A DNA stretch of 64,000 nucleotides from Siphonodentalium dalli (GCA_032622095.1 CP136069.1:165782394-165846393); one strand, 5' to 3'. Counted from the first letter of the stretch, positions 1 through 12,213 are shown. Numbers and translations are program-made. The notes: generated by a model not told the origin, from the letters alone.

Positions 1-756
1 TTTCATTTTATTCCAATTCAATAGAGGTCTGCAAAATTGACTCGGACTCTAAGACTAGGAATACAACGGGCGATATCGACATTACATAAAGGGGCGGTGC
101 CAATTGGTGCCAATCCCTCTGGAACCGGATTTACCATTTTGATGCTATACGGGCGGGGTATCATCACTAATCCAGTGACATGACTGTTATGTCATAGTTC
201 ACTATCAAAATGGCTTCGCAAAACCGGGAGATGCGGCATCGCACACGTCATATAAAGATGGCTTCACGCCTACTCTTAATTAGTGTACTGTTCCAAAGCA
301 TCTTTGGTGACATTTTCGAGATAGGACATTCGCGATTTGCTTTGCAAATTTAACAAATTAAAACAGTTGGCTTATCGTTTTATGAATATCAAACAAGTTA
401 ATAGTCATGATGAATGATAGTGTGAAAGAGAATGAATCCGTATATCCATGTGGCACATTCAAGGAACGCCTACGCATGTTTTCACGTATATATGAATGAA
501 TTTATTTATTATAGTGCATTATGTATATAAATATAACATATAATGCCGGTGCGTGAACCCAGGTAAAATTATCCCAGACCAGGGTAAACCATATTATACC
601 GGGGTATTCCCATGGTACGACCTCCTCAATATCCCGGTAGAAGCCTTGTAGTACCCCGGCACAAGCCTGGTATCACTGATGCATGTATTCACTGGTTCAC
701 ACAAATTGTTGAATCAAATATATTTGCAATTTACAATTTTTATCAGTAGATGGGCC
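1..756. other. Gene-less AT-rich stretch
   Basis: No convincing coding frame is seen. The first 60 bases share a short match ('atagaggtctgca') with about 42,325. From about 545 to 690 there are many short palindromic motifs of the type ggtatacc and ccatggtac, which recur around 1,070-1,260 and 6,740-7,170. The end of the stretch (from about 700) is the start of the X repeat whose second copy lies near 6,770. Confidence 0.5.
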
Positions 757-1012
757 TTAACCCTCCCTTCCTGAAATTTTGCGAAAACCATGTGCCAATG
801 CATTCTCTTATATATATGCGAGTCGCCCATAGGGAGTCTCGCATATATACGAGAATGCATTGGCCTAATAATATTTACATTAACATATTAAGCCAACATT
901 CTCCTATATATGCGATGCTAGCTCCCTGTGGGAGATTCGCATGTATAAGATAATGCGCCTGCACAGGATCATTAATGCTGCACCAGCACAGGTCACGTCA
1001 TGAAATGGTTAA
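757..1012. mobile_element. Hairpin MITE, TTAA-flanked (copy 1)
   Basis: The segment is bounded by TTAA at 757-760 and 1009-1012, with CCCT at the left end and an inverted CCAT-like right end. Inside are a strong hairpin (about 797-876) and a degenerate second hairpin (about 892-955), both with the ATGCATTCTCTTATATATGCGAG arm of the family at 29.9-35.1 kb. Around 6,830-6,845 the same flanking repeat lacks the insert and has a single TTAA, which is an empty site. TTAA duplications with CCCT-like termini are typical of piggyBac-type non-autonomous elements. No transposase is present. Confidence 0.75.
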
Positions 1013-1898
1013 TATCACATAGTTTATCCTTTCCAATCCTTGAATAAATGATTCTGAAATTTGGGGAATACTCCGGTGTACCATGGTACAATTTATAATA
1101 TTTTATTGTGTACAATTTGAACATGCCAATAATAATTTCATATTTGTCACCATTTAAGTTAGTACCTAAATTAAAATGAACCTTGCTATCACACATTCAC
1201 AGTTTACAAACCAAAGAAAAGGTAAAAAGTAATGTGTATGTTAGTATACCATGGTATAATTTGAAGAATATCCAAACTAAAGAATTAAATGCCAATTCAT
1301 TCTGTCATAGATATATTTATGCCACTCTCTCTGAACAAGAACCTTGGTATAGCATTTATTACTTTCTTCTGCTGCATAGAAATTGATGTGAAATTGATGT
1401 GTGCTATATCCGGTGCTATGCACTGGCAATATGACACCAGGAATCACTGAACTAAATGGTTTTCCATAGGCGACAGTGTTAACGTTTCGGCCAAATTCAC
1501 TGAATTGAAGCCTGCAGGCCATATCAGTGATGTTTACCCAGCTAGATTGACACCAATTGATCACGAAAATGCAAGAAAAATCATAGGTCATGTGTTTACT
1601 TTTTAAAATAAATCCCCAAGTCTACGACAGGGCTATCTCACAGCCAAATTTGATCTGGAAAAACCCAGAACTACAGCAGCCAGTTAAATAAATTTCCCGC
1701 TCACAAACATCCATTCCCCCATTCATTCACCAGTTTAAATTATTTAGATATTATGTACAAATCAAATAAACGCGATGTCATCCTTTAATAACGTGTCGCA
1801 TGTATCAGGTGAAGGTCATTCTTCAGTTACCTTCACCTTTAGCAATTCCACGGTGTACTCGCTCCCCGACTCTGGAACACATTTAGCTCCCTGATTCC
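1013..1898. repeat. Composite repeat X-A, left copy
   Basis: Part X (1013-1437) carries repeated ggtatacc-like motifs and matches about 6,840-7,170. Part A (1438-1898) begins 'aggaatcactgaac' and matches 6282-6743 at high identity. The right copy has the order A then X, so A directly borders both ends of the internal tandem array. No long reading frame is shared, so it is non-coding repeat DNA, perhaps part of a large non-autonomous element. Confidence 0.7.
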
Positions 1899-4800
1899 TA
1901 TATATATGTATATGTGTACCACACAGCGTTTCTTATAGTATTTTATCAAAATATAGACCTTACTGAAATCAAAAATGGATTACATCGAGCAGTAGTCGTT
2001 TATTTTTCCAATATGAGGCATACTGAAAATGATTGTCAATCCTCAAAATAAAGCCAAAAAATTTAGATTTTTTTTTCAATTTTACTAGCTGATGCATCTC
2101 GTATAACTGAAGTATGCCCTTATATACCATAATATTACTAAATTGAAGAGGAAATGTGAATATACATTTTGAGAGGGATATCTTGTCCAATTTTAAAAAC
2201 TTTTCATGCAGAATTTGGCAATTTATAATAAACATTTACCAAAATTAACAGAAAATAAAAATTAAAAATACTTTAATAGCAATATAAAGCAATCATAAGT
2301 TAATTTAAATTTCTAAACATAATGATACAACATCAGACACAGCCTCATGCATGAAATTTTACCAGATGGCATGACATACTGTCTGTTTAACAAACCTGCC
2401 ATGACAATTTTGCACGACAGTAACTCTAGTGGTGATGCCATCACCCCCCCCCCCCCCCGACTTGGGGTGGGGCTACGGTCCCCGATAAGACTACTGGGTG
2501 ACGGAAAAGCTTAATTGGGTCAACTGTCATCTTTTCCCAATGGGGGGGGGGGGGGCTAACACTCCTCAAAATTGTGGGGAGGGGGGCTTTAGACCCCCTG
2601 ACCCCCTAATTGTACCTGATTTCCATGCAAAATTATCAGATTTATCACTTTCTTTACTATCTACAGGCGAATCCATGGGTTTCTTCTTTAAATATGTCCA
2701 AAATGTGGTCATTATCATTTGAAAATAAGAAAATATGGAATTAACAACTTATCAGACGTGAAATTTCGTAAAATTCAAATTATTCTTATATATATGTATA
2801 TGTGTACCACACAGCGTTTCTTATAGTATGTTATCAAAATATAGACCTTACTGAAATCAAAAATGGATTATATCGAGCAGTAGTCGTTTATTTTTCCAAT
2901 ATGAGGCATACTGAAAATGATTGTCAATCCTCAAAATAAAGCCAAAAAATTTAGATTTTTTTTTCAATTTTACTAGCTGATGCATCTCGTATAACTGAAG
3001 TATGCCCTTATATACCATAATATTACTAAATTGAAGAGGAAATGTGAATATACATTTTGAGATGGATATCTTGTCCAATTTTAAAAACTTTTCATGCAGA
3101 ATTTGGCAATTTATAATAAACATTTACCAAAATTAACAGAAAATAAAAATTAAAAATACTTTAATAGCAATATAAAGCAACCATAAGTTAATTTAAATAT
3201 CTAAACATAATGATACAACATCAGACACAGCCTCATGCATGAAATTTTACCAGATGGCATGACATACTGTCTGTTTAACAAACCTGCCATGACAATTTTG
3301 AACGACAGTAACTCTAGTGGTGATGCCATCACCCCCCCCCCCCCCCCCCCGACTTGGGGTGGGGCTACGGTCCCAGATAAGACTACTGGGTGCCGGAAAA
3401 GCTTAATTGGGTCAACTGTCACCTTTTCCCAATGGGGGGGGGGGGCTAACACTCCTCAAAATTGTGGGGAGGGGGGCTTTAGACCCCCTGACCCCCTAAT
3501 GGTACCTGATGTCCATGCAAAATTCTCAGATTTATCACTTTCTTTACTATCTACAGGCGAATCCATGGGTTTCTTCTTTAAATATGTCCAAAATGTGGTC
3601 ATTATCATTTGAAAATAAGAAAATATGGAATTAACAACTTATCAGACGTGAAATTTCGTAAAATTCAAATTTTTCTTATATATATATGTATATGTGTACC
3701 ACACAGCGTTTCTTATAGTATTTTATCAAAATATAGACCTTACTGAAATCAAAAATGGATTATATCGAGCAGTAGTCGTTTATTTTTCCAATATGAGGCA
3801 TCCTGAAAATGACTGTCAATCCTCAAAATAAAGCCAAAAAATTTAGATTTTTTTTTCAATTTTACTAGCTGATGCATCTCGTATAACTGAAGTATGCCCT
3901 TATATACCATAATATTACTAAATTGAAGAGGAAATGTGAATATACATTTTGAGAGGGATATCTTGTCCAATTTTAAAAACTTTTCATGCAGAATTTGGCA
4001 ATTTATAATAAACATTTACCAAAATTAACAGAAAATAAAAATTAAAAATACTTTAATAGCAATATAAAGCAATCATAAGTTAATTTAAATATCTAAACAT
4101 AATGATACAACATCAGACACAGCCTCATGCATGAAATTTTACCAGATGGCATGACATACTGTCTGTTTAACAAACCTGCCATGACAATTTTGCACGACAG
4201 TAACTCTAGTGGTGATGCCATCACCCCCCCCCCCCCGACTTGGGGTGGGGCTACGGTCCCCGATAAGACTACTGGGTGACGGAAAAGCTTAATTGGGTCA
4301 ACTGTCATCTTTTCCCAATGGGGGGGGGGGCTAACACTCCTCAAAATTGTGGGGAGGGGGGCTTTAGACCCCCTGACCCCCTAATTGTACCTGATTTCCA
4401 TGCAAAATTCTCAGATTTATCACTTTCTTTACTATCTACAGGCGAATCCATGGGTTTCTTCTTTAAATATGTCCAAAATGTGGTCATTATCATTTGAAAA
4501 TAAGAAAATATGGAATTAACAACTTATCAGACGTGAAATTACGTAAAATTCAAATTTTTCTTATATATATGTATATGTGTACCACACAGCGTTTCTTATA
4601 GTATTTTATCAAAATATAGACCTTACTGAAATCAAAATTGGATTATATCGAGCAGTAGTCGTTTATTTTTCCAATATGAGGCATACTGAAAATGATTGTC
4701 AATCCTCAAAATAAAGCCAAAAAATTTTGATTTTGTTTTCAATTTTACTAGCTGATGCATCTCGTATAACTGAAGTATGCCCTTATGTACCATAATATTA

Positions 4801-6281
4801 CTAAATTGAAGAGGAAATGTGAATATACATTTTGAGAGGGATATCTTGTCCAATTTTAAAAACTTTTCATGCAGAATTTGGCAATTTATAATAAACATTT
4901 ACCAAAATTAACAGAAAATAAAAATTAAAAATACTTTAATAGCAATATAAAGCAACCATAAGTTAATTTAAATATCTAAACATAATGATACAACATCAGA
5001 CACAGCCTCATGCATGAAATTTTACCAGATGGCATGACATACTGTCTGTTTAACAAACCTGCCATGACAATTTTGAACGACAGTAACTCTAGTGGTGATG
5101 CCATCACCCCCCCCCCCCCCCCCCCGACTTGGGGTGGGGCCACGGTCCCCGATAAGACTACTGGGTGCCGGAAAAGCTTAATTGGGTCAACTGTCACCTT
5201 TTCCCAATGGGGGGGGGCTAACACTCCTCAAAATTGTGGGGAGGGGGGCTTTAGACCCCCTGACCCCCTAATGGTACCTGATGTCCATGCAAAATTCTCA
5301 GATTTATCACTTTCTTTACTATCTACAGGCGAATCCATGGGTTTCTTCTTTAAATATGTCCAAAATGTGGTCATTATCATTTGAAAATAAGAAAATATGG
5401 AATTAACAACTTATCAGACGTGAAATTTCGTAAAATTCAAATTTTTCTTATATATATGTATATGTGTACCACACAGCGTTTCTTATAGTATTTTATCAAA
5501 ATATAGACCTTACTGAAATCAAAAATGGATTATATCGAGCAGTAGTCGTTTATTTTTCCAATATGAGGCATCCTGAAAATGACTGTCAATCCTCAAAATA
5601 AAGCCAAAAAATTTAGATTTTTTTTTCAATTTTACTAGCTGATGCATCTCGTATAACTGAAGTATGCCCTTATATACCATAATATTACTAAATTGAAGAG
5701 GAAATGTGAATATACATTTTGAGAGGGATATCTTGTCCAATTTTAAAAACTTTTCATGCAGAATTTGGCAATTTATAATAAACATTTACCAAAATTAACA
5801 GAAAATAAAAATTAAAAATACTTTAATAGCAATATAAAGCAACCATAAGTTAATTTAAATATCTAAACATAATGATACAACATCAGACACAGCCTGATGC
5901 CTGAAATTTTACCAGATGGCATGACATACTGTCTGTTTAACAAACCTGCCATGACAATTTTGCACGACAGTAACTCTAGTGGTGATGCCATCACCCCCCC
6001 CCCCCCCGACTTGGGGTGGGGCTACGGTCCCCGATAAGACTACTGGGGGGGCTAACACTCCTCAAAATTGTGGGGAGGGGGGCTTTAGACCCCCTGACCT
6101 ACCTGATGTCTATGCAAAATTCTCAGATTTATCACTTTCTTTACTATCTACAGGCGAATCCATGGGTTTCTTCTTTAAATATGTCCAAAATGTGGTCATT
6201 ATCATTTGAAAATAAGAAAATATGGAATTAACAACTTATCATGGCGAGACGTGAAATTTCGTAAAATTCAAATTTTTCTTA
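1899..6281. repeat. Tandem array, five units of about 887 bp
   Basis: The anchor 'gtgtaccacacagcg' occurs at 1914, 2802, 3694, 4577 and 5464, giving periods of 888, 892, 883 and 887 bp. Units differ by few substitutions and by the lengths of their C and G homopolymers (for example near 2,446, 3,331 and 5,107). The fifth unit lacks about 40 bp near 6,045. Variants are shared by units 2 and 4 and by units 3 and 5, indicating a dimeric higher-order repeat. An 88-codon reverse frame recurs in every unit simply because the DNA repeats; nothing suggests it is a gene. Confidence 0.93.
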
Positions 6282-7170
6282 CAGGAATCACTGAACTAAA
6301 TGGTTTCCCATAGGCGACAGTGTTAAAGTTTCGGCCAAATTCACTGAATTGAAGCCTGCAGGCCATATCAGTGATGTTTACCCAGCTAGATTGACACCAG
6401 TTGATCACGAAAATGCTAAAAAATCATAGGTCATGTGTTTACTTTTTAAAATAAATCCCCAAGTCTACGACAAGGCCTATTTCACAGGCAAATTTGATCT
6501 GGAAAAACCCAGAACTACAGCAGCCAGTTAAATAAATTTCCCGCTCACAAACATCCATTCCCCCATTCATTCATCAGTTTAAATTATTTAGATATTATGT
6601 ACAAATCAAATAAACGCGATGTCATCCTTTAATAACGTGTCGCATGTATCAGGTGAAGGTCATTCTTCAGTTACCTTCACCTTTAGCATTCCACGGTGTA
6701 CTCGCTCCCCGACTCTGGAACACATTTAGCTCCCCGATTCCACCAAGGTATACCCTGGTACATACACGTTGTCCAATCATATATTTGCAATTTACACTTC
6801 TTATCAGTAGTGTGCTAGTCCTTTGTTGATGTGGCCTTAATATCACATAGCCTCTTCTTTCCAACCCTTGAATGAATAATTATAACATCTGGGAAATACG
6901 CCGGTATACCGTGATATAATTTATACTATCATATTAATGAAAATGAACACACCATGGCATAACAAAATAATGTCTATGCTGGTATACCGTGGTATAATTT
7001 GAAAAAACTCCAAAACTGGAGAATTCAATGCCAATTCATTATGTCATAGATATATTGATGCTACTCTGTGAACAAAAACCTTAATATAGCATATAGTACT
7101 TTCCTAAACTTCAAAAATAGTTGATATGTGGTACATCCCATGGTATACTCTGGTACAATTTATAATGTAC
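6282..7170. repeat. Composite repeat A-X, right copy
   Basis: Positions 6282-6743 repeat 1438-1898, including 'ggcgacagtgtta' and 'gcctgcaggccatatcag'. From about 6,770 the text resumes as X ('atatttgcaatttaca', then 'atatcacatag'), matching 715-756 joined to 1013-1437 without the MITE. This copy serves as the empty site for the 757-1012 insertion. Confidence 0.75.
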
Positions 7171-8059
7171 CTTTCTACAACACAATGCCCGTGAAGACAT
7201 TTGAACCACACTAATATGTTGAGACCAAAATTATGCATACCACAAGAGCTAAGAATGTCGAGTGGTGTCATTTTGTAACATATCTGAGTGTGGTAAATGT
7301 TGTAAACATATTTTAATTTTGTATTTCCAATTCCAAACAAATAACATTGTACAAATGACACAGAAATTCAAAAAGAAGTGATACATATGGATAGTCTGAA
7401 TAACATGTGGAAACATGTGGAAAGATCAGACAACATACCCGGAGGCTTATATGAAGTCCTCTCTCCTTTGGCTACATGTCCCGTCCCAAATAACTGAGGG
7501 ACGGGGTAGTTCAGACAGGAAGGATTAGAAATAATGGTTTTCGAAGGACGGGAGATATATAACAGAATCTGAGTCAGGAATGGAAGGAAGAAGGAAGATA
7601 GTGTTCGGGATAGCAGGAGGGAGAGAAAGAAAAGAGAGAGAGAGGGGGGAGGGATAGTGCGGTGAAACGAGAAGAGAAGAGGGACATGGGTAGTGGTGAG
7701 ATTATGAGAGTGGTGTGGTTTTTCTTTAAGGTTGAGTAATAATGATGCTCATATATATATATATATATATGAAAGTCGTCATGCGTCAGATTCCAAGGAA
7801 TGTGCCAATCACAATCAATCAGTGGGTACGAAATCAATAATTCAGAAGAGGAAAATATTCAATAGCACTGACCCGAAACGGGAAAATTCCTATTTCAAGG
7901 GGTTCACTGTGAGTGTGGTAATTGCTAACTAATCTCTATAAGAGTGGTTCTAAAATTATACAATGTATGTTTATTAAGCATGTCATACAAACTTCACATC
8001 TAATCATATTGGTCTATTTCTGACATTGGGTGATTCCAAATAGTTTTAAAAAATCATGT
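7171..8059. other. Gene-less stretch with GA-rich tract
   Basis: No gene is recognised. The plus strand is strongly purine-rich at about 7,577-7,690 (runs of GGAAG, GAGAGA and GGGGGGAGGG), a possible triplex-prone or simple-sequence tract. A short (AT)n run lies at about 7,751-7,770. Confidence 0.5.
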
Positions 8060-8712
8060 TTAAAGGGGTACTGTACACAGGGATAGACAATTTTTTTTAT
8101 TTACTCCCATTGAAATAACTTTCAAGTTAGATTGTGTTCGTGTTATATGAGTTTCGTGTAAACCTAATTTAGCGAAGAAAATATTGATCTTGGAAACAAA
8201 AATATTACGATTTCAAACTACGCGCCATGTTTTTGACCTTCACCGGAGAAGACTCATGTCGCAGGAAGAACCGGAAGTTCATTGTTCACAGCTTCAATTG
8301 ATGCATCCAATCTCTTCCATCGAACAATCTCACTCCGTATAAAATTATTGACGCTTCAGGACTCTTGTTTCTTTCTCCTTTTTTCCGATTCGGTTATAGC
8401 GGGCCTTTCTTTTGCAGGTAACATGTTATGTGTGCAACTCAATAATGTTCGCGAACGGCCGTCGATAAAAGACACGCAACAGATACTATTTCAAGAACGG
8501 TAACTCGTACTGGCATAATTCTCCATTTTATGACTCCAGCCATAAATGAATTTATATTAAATAATTCAATTTTACTTTTGTGATAGCCTGTTAACCGGAA
8601 CGTTTTCAATAGACATCGTCGACTCAAATTAGTTATTTTAAAATATAATATTGATATTAGATCGTTATTGTCACCGGGAATTTATTTAAATTGGGGTACA
8701 GTACTCCTTTAA
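8060..8712. mobile_element. TTAA-flanked MITE, GGGGTACTGTAC ends (copy 1)
   Basis: The left end reads TTAA-AGGGGTACTGTAC and the right end is its inverse (GTACAGTACTCC-TTTAA), with TTAA at 8060-8063 and 8709-8712. The right part, read on the minus strand, is homologous to the left part of the element at 38,419-38,998. Shared features include an ATCTAATATC-like stretch, 'AATTTGAGTCGA', and a short palindrome around 'TTTATGGCTGGAG'. The 73-codon frame inside (8282-8503) has no recognised domain. It is a non-autonomous DNA transposon; the superfamily is uncertain. Confidence 0.75.
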
Positions 8713-8827
8713 GTATCACGCTAGTGAAATATGTCGACACAATTACCACACAAATCGAAACCGTGTGATAATGAACGCATATAATAATAGATGTGTAATA
8801 AATATATACACGTGTAATACAGAATAA

Positions 8828-8986
8828 TTGTTAAAGAATGTAAGAAAAATTGATAAAAAATTGTTAGGCCAATGTATTCTCTTATATATGCGACGCGACC
8901 TATGGTCGACTCGCATATATAAGAGAATGCATTGGCACATGGTCTTTAATGTTCCGCCAGCGCAGCTCCCATCATGAAAGGGTTAA
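8828..8986. mobile_element. Hairpin MITE fragment (copy 2)
   Basis: One hairpin (8868-8937) of the ATGCATTCTCTTATATATGCGAG family is preceded by the family's A/T-rich spacer and followed by 'catgaaagggTTAA' at 8977-8986. The left terminus is missing. Its right TTAA directly abuts the decayed L1-like endonuclease domain, so it probably inserted into that LINE remnant. Confidence 0.65.
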
Positions 8987-9660
8987 GGAAGTCTGAGGAG
9001 ATAAGAAAAAGGAAATTCATGCCATGTCTAGTGGGGATGTTCTGCGCCACTTGCATATACCGTTTAGCTGTTGTGTTTATTAGATGCCATGGATCGATTA
9101 GACTACGGGCATGCTACATGGCCTCGAATTCGGGTTTTGCTTGAGTATTATTGGTATGTAGATAGTTTTATATATCAGTGCTTTGGTCCTAAACTAGATT
9201 CCAATCGCCTCATATTATTACCAGAGTGTTCCCAAGAGAATCAATTTTATCGTTAATCGCTTTATAGAATCTCAGATCGTCATCGTTGGATCCGTACATA
9301 ACTCTTAGGGCAACGCGAATTTCCTCTAACGAGATATCCAAAAGAATATAGTTACCATATTTATCTTGTATAGCATCATGTAATTCAAATTGAACCGTAT
9401 TTAAAAAAAAACAATACGGCCACGCCTCTGGACTGAGTTATAAGAATGTGCAGTCAAAACCCCGGATCTTATTGTGTTCTCTTGTTCTTTCGGAAAGTGA
9501 GTGTCTTGAAGACAGTATAGAAAATTGATAGACTTGCTGTGCTCGAACACATCCCGTCTTCTCTTCCTCTGATTCAACCTTCGACAGTTTACTGAGACAT
9601 CATTAAAGATTCGCGACATCTGCAACTCATCTAGACCATACGGGCCAGCTGTCGACACAA
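8987..9660 (-). pseudogene. L1-like ORF2 remnant, endonuclease domain
   Basis: Read on the minus strand from 9660 downward, the translation shows the order of an L1-clade APE-type endonuclease. First come 'NCRRLNQRKRRRDVF' and 'YCLQDTHF' (LQETH-like catalytic Glu region replaced by LQDTH). After a frameshift at a T homopolymer (about 9,402-9,410) come 'KYGNYILLDISLEEIR' and 'MYGSNDDDLRFYKAI'. Further on is 'GDWNL', matching the GDFNL catalytic block, followed by 'NYLHTNNTQAR'. Several stop codons and at least one frameshift interrupt it, and no reverse transcriptase part follows: the sequence ends at the hairpin MITE near 8,986. The family enzyme would nick target DNA for retrotransposition; this copy cannot be functional. 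The motif order makes the assignment fairly secure even though each block is degenerate. Confidence 0.75.
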
Positions 9661-10903
9661 TCTACATAAAGGCTGATATGCATATATAGAAGGTTGGTGC
9701 ATGTACATGTTGGTGATGCATAATGCCTTACATTTTGCAGCCGTTTTGGTGTATATATAAATAGTACAAACACAATGACATGTAACATTTTTGATAATAA
9801 ACACAAATGTGAAACAGCGCGTACTGAGAGCATATATACATCATTCATACTGGGGAGGGGGGGGGGTAAATATTGCATTTATACCTGTACACCTTCGAAC
9901 AATTTATTAAATATATAAGTTATTAAATATTATGAATAAACGGCACCATTATGCAAATGAGAGTAGTTCAATTGGCAACATATGCAAATGTGTGTTGCAA
10001 AAGGAATGATACTGCAAGGATGTTGAGATCGAGAAGTTGGAAACGCAACCACTGTTCCCAAATTGGAGACAATGGTGAAGTAAATCGGAAAACATTAATT
10101 AATATTTGTACTTATACGTTTAACTACTGAGACGTTCTTATTACCACTATAAGTTAATATGTGTTTGTGTCATCTGTATTTATGTGATCATCTGTAAATG
10201 TCATATCACGACGAATAACTGCAGGCATACACTTTTCCAATGTGATACTTTGATTTCCTTCAAAAGTTTCTAGAACCTTAGAAATATATTCAGAGCAAAA
10301 TCTACAATGTTGCTTTTCAATATCATTATCTGAGAAGGCATGTACAATTACCATTACACTTTGATATAGAGTTAAACTGTGAAACATCATACTACATTGA
10401 ATCCGTCATTTACACTGAAGTATACAATGAAGTTGTTTCGTGTTCGTAACAATCGCTTACCTAAATCTGTCAGCTGCCCATTGGAAAGTAAATAGGCGGG
10501 GCAGATTTGTCGAATTCACCGACATATTTTGAGCCAAAGTGACAAGTTTGGGTTCATTAATATTGAATAGTCATAGGTAATGCTATGCCTCACTTACATC
10601 GCCCAGTTCTGCTCATTTATTGTAGAAATATGACTAGAATCCCACTAGTGATTTTTGGTGAAAATTTACACCGCGTTTTTAAGATTGAATTATTGAGGGG
10701 TCGAAATGGGCTGGAACCTAAAGAATGGCATATGTAATTGCTTCCATAAATAGGTAATATATCAAATACAAAATAATGTCACAATTTTCTATCAGTTTCA
10801 AACAACAGAACCTGATCTAGAAGATATTAGCGAAAAATAACTGTCCACTTCCGGCAGCCACTTTGGTGACCATCTTGGACGATGAGTTCCATTTTTGCCA
10901 TAA
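9661..10903. other. Gene-less stretch
   Basis: No recognisable gene or repeat family. There is a G run at 9,855-9,866. The small reverse frame at 10,154-10,390 (78 codons, with two Cys-containing motifs) has no recognised domain and is probably chance. Confidence 0.4.
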
Positions 10904-10911
10904 ATAGGTGG

Positions 10912-12205
10912 CAGAGACGTGGCGACAGGGGGGTTTGTGGTGTCAACACAGCTGCATGTAACGTTTGAGTGCCGTGTAGCTGTGTTGATTCGCCTACGTG
11001 ATATATTCTGGGAAAGAGTGATTGATATGTACGATATAGAGGGATATGAATTTCTAGCTTCTCTCTCGGAGGAGTCCCTTACATCTCTCTTCCTAGGAAA
11101 TGTAAACATTTTGGAACGAACAAATACTCTGCCTAATGTCGGAGACCTCATCGTCGACGCTGCCGTCTTCCGTCTTCATGCCTGCAACATTGTGAAGGGA
11201 ATTCTGAAATACTGACTCTATTGAACATGCTACCGGATGTTCGATTGTGTCCACAGCAAGGCTACAGCCAGACACCGTGTCTAGGTCTATTAAAGATTGT
11301 ATATTCCCCAATTTAGGCGGGATGTACATATGTATATTTTTTTGTTCTCAATTGTATGTATTTTGTGTAATATAATGTTGATATAATCTCTCCATAGATG
11401 AGGCAATAAAGATATATATAGGGTGGTGGCAGGTTGGAAATTTCCAACACTTGGAAAACTTGTTGTCTTGGTCCCTCCCCAGTAATTTAAGAAAACAATA
11501 TTGTCATACATTTGGTCAACATTATCATTGGAATTGTCATCAGTTGGAAATTTTCCAACCTAAGTGGGGGTGTCAGGTTTTAAAGTTCCAACTCTAGGAA
11601 GGCTTGAGGCTAGTCTAGATGCTAGGATTTGGCGATTTTCTAGTTCAGATTTCAAAATTTTCCCGGTGTGTCATGGTCCCTCCCCCGTGGCCAATACAAA
11701 ACTGATAATTAGTTTAACAAAACAATATTTGACTACATTTGGTCAAACTTATGGACTAAATTGTCATCAGTTGGAGAATTTTCAAACCTGAGGGGGAGTA
11801 TGAGGTTTGAAATTTCCAACACCAGGAAAGCTTCAGTTGAGGCCAGTCTAGATGCTAGGATTTGCGATTTTCTTGTATAGTTTTCAAAATTTTCTCACAC
11901 CATGGTTGTTCGGCCCGGTGTGTCCTGGTCTCTTGTCCGTAGCATCTGCATTTGTCTGGAGTTAGACCACTAGATGTTAGGATTTATGCTATTTTCAGGT
12001 TAAAATATCGGAATGTTCTCATACTGGGAATATAGAACCATGGTTTTATGAATATATAGGATATTAGGCATGAGCACTGAAGTGCAAGGGGGTGCAAATG
12101 GAATTATGCGAAAACTTGTGTTTGGTCTGATTCTGATTCAAGGAGGGTGCAGTTGGAATTTCCCAAGGTGGACACCCCCACGGGGAGCCTCTATCCACGT
12201 CCCTG
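10912..12205. mobile_element. hAT-like non-autonomous element with 8-bp TSD (copy 1)
   Basis: The left end CAGAGACGTGG and right end CCACGTCCCTG are inverted copies. They are immediately flanked by perfect 8-bp direct repeats ATAGGTGG at 10904-10911 and 12206-12213. An 8-bp duplication and CAG...CTG-type termini are hallmarks of the hAT superfamily. The interior is repetitive, with recurring 'ggttggaaatttccaac'-like phrases, poly-G tracts and 'ctagatgctaggatt'. It is shared with 55,584-56,706 and with fragments at 15.6-16.4 and 50.5-50.9 kb. The 98-codon frame at 10,919-11,215 lies inside and shows no transposase motif. Confidence 0.82.
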
Positions 12206-12213
12206 ATAGGTGG

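Noticed and set aside
1969-5785. Recurring 88-codon reverse frame in every unit of the tandem array
   Set aside because: It is conserved only because the DNA units are nearly identical. No known domain, no codon-position bias of changes is apparent, and the fifth unit and other frames behave equally.
10919-11215. 98-codon frame considered as a host gene or transposase fragment
   Set aside because: It lies inside a hAT-like element defined by target duplications and shows no hAT catalytic or BED-finger motif.
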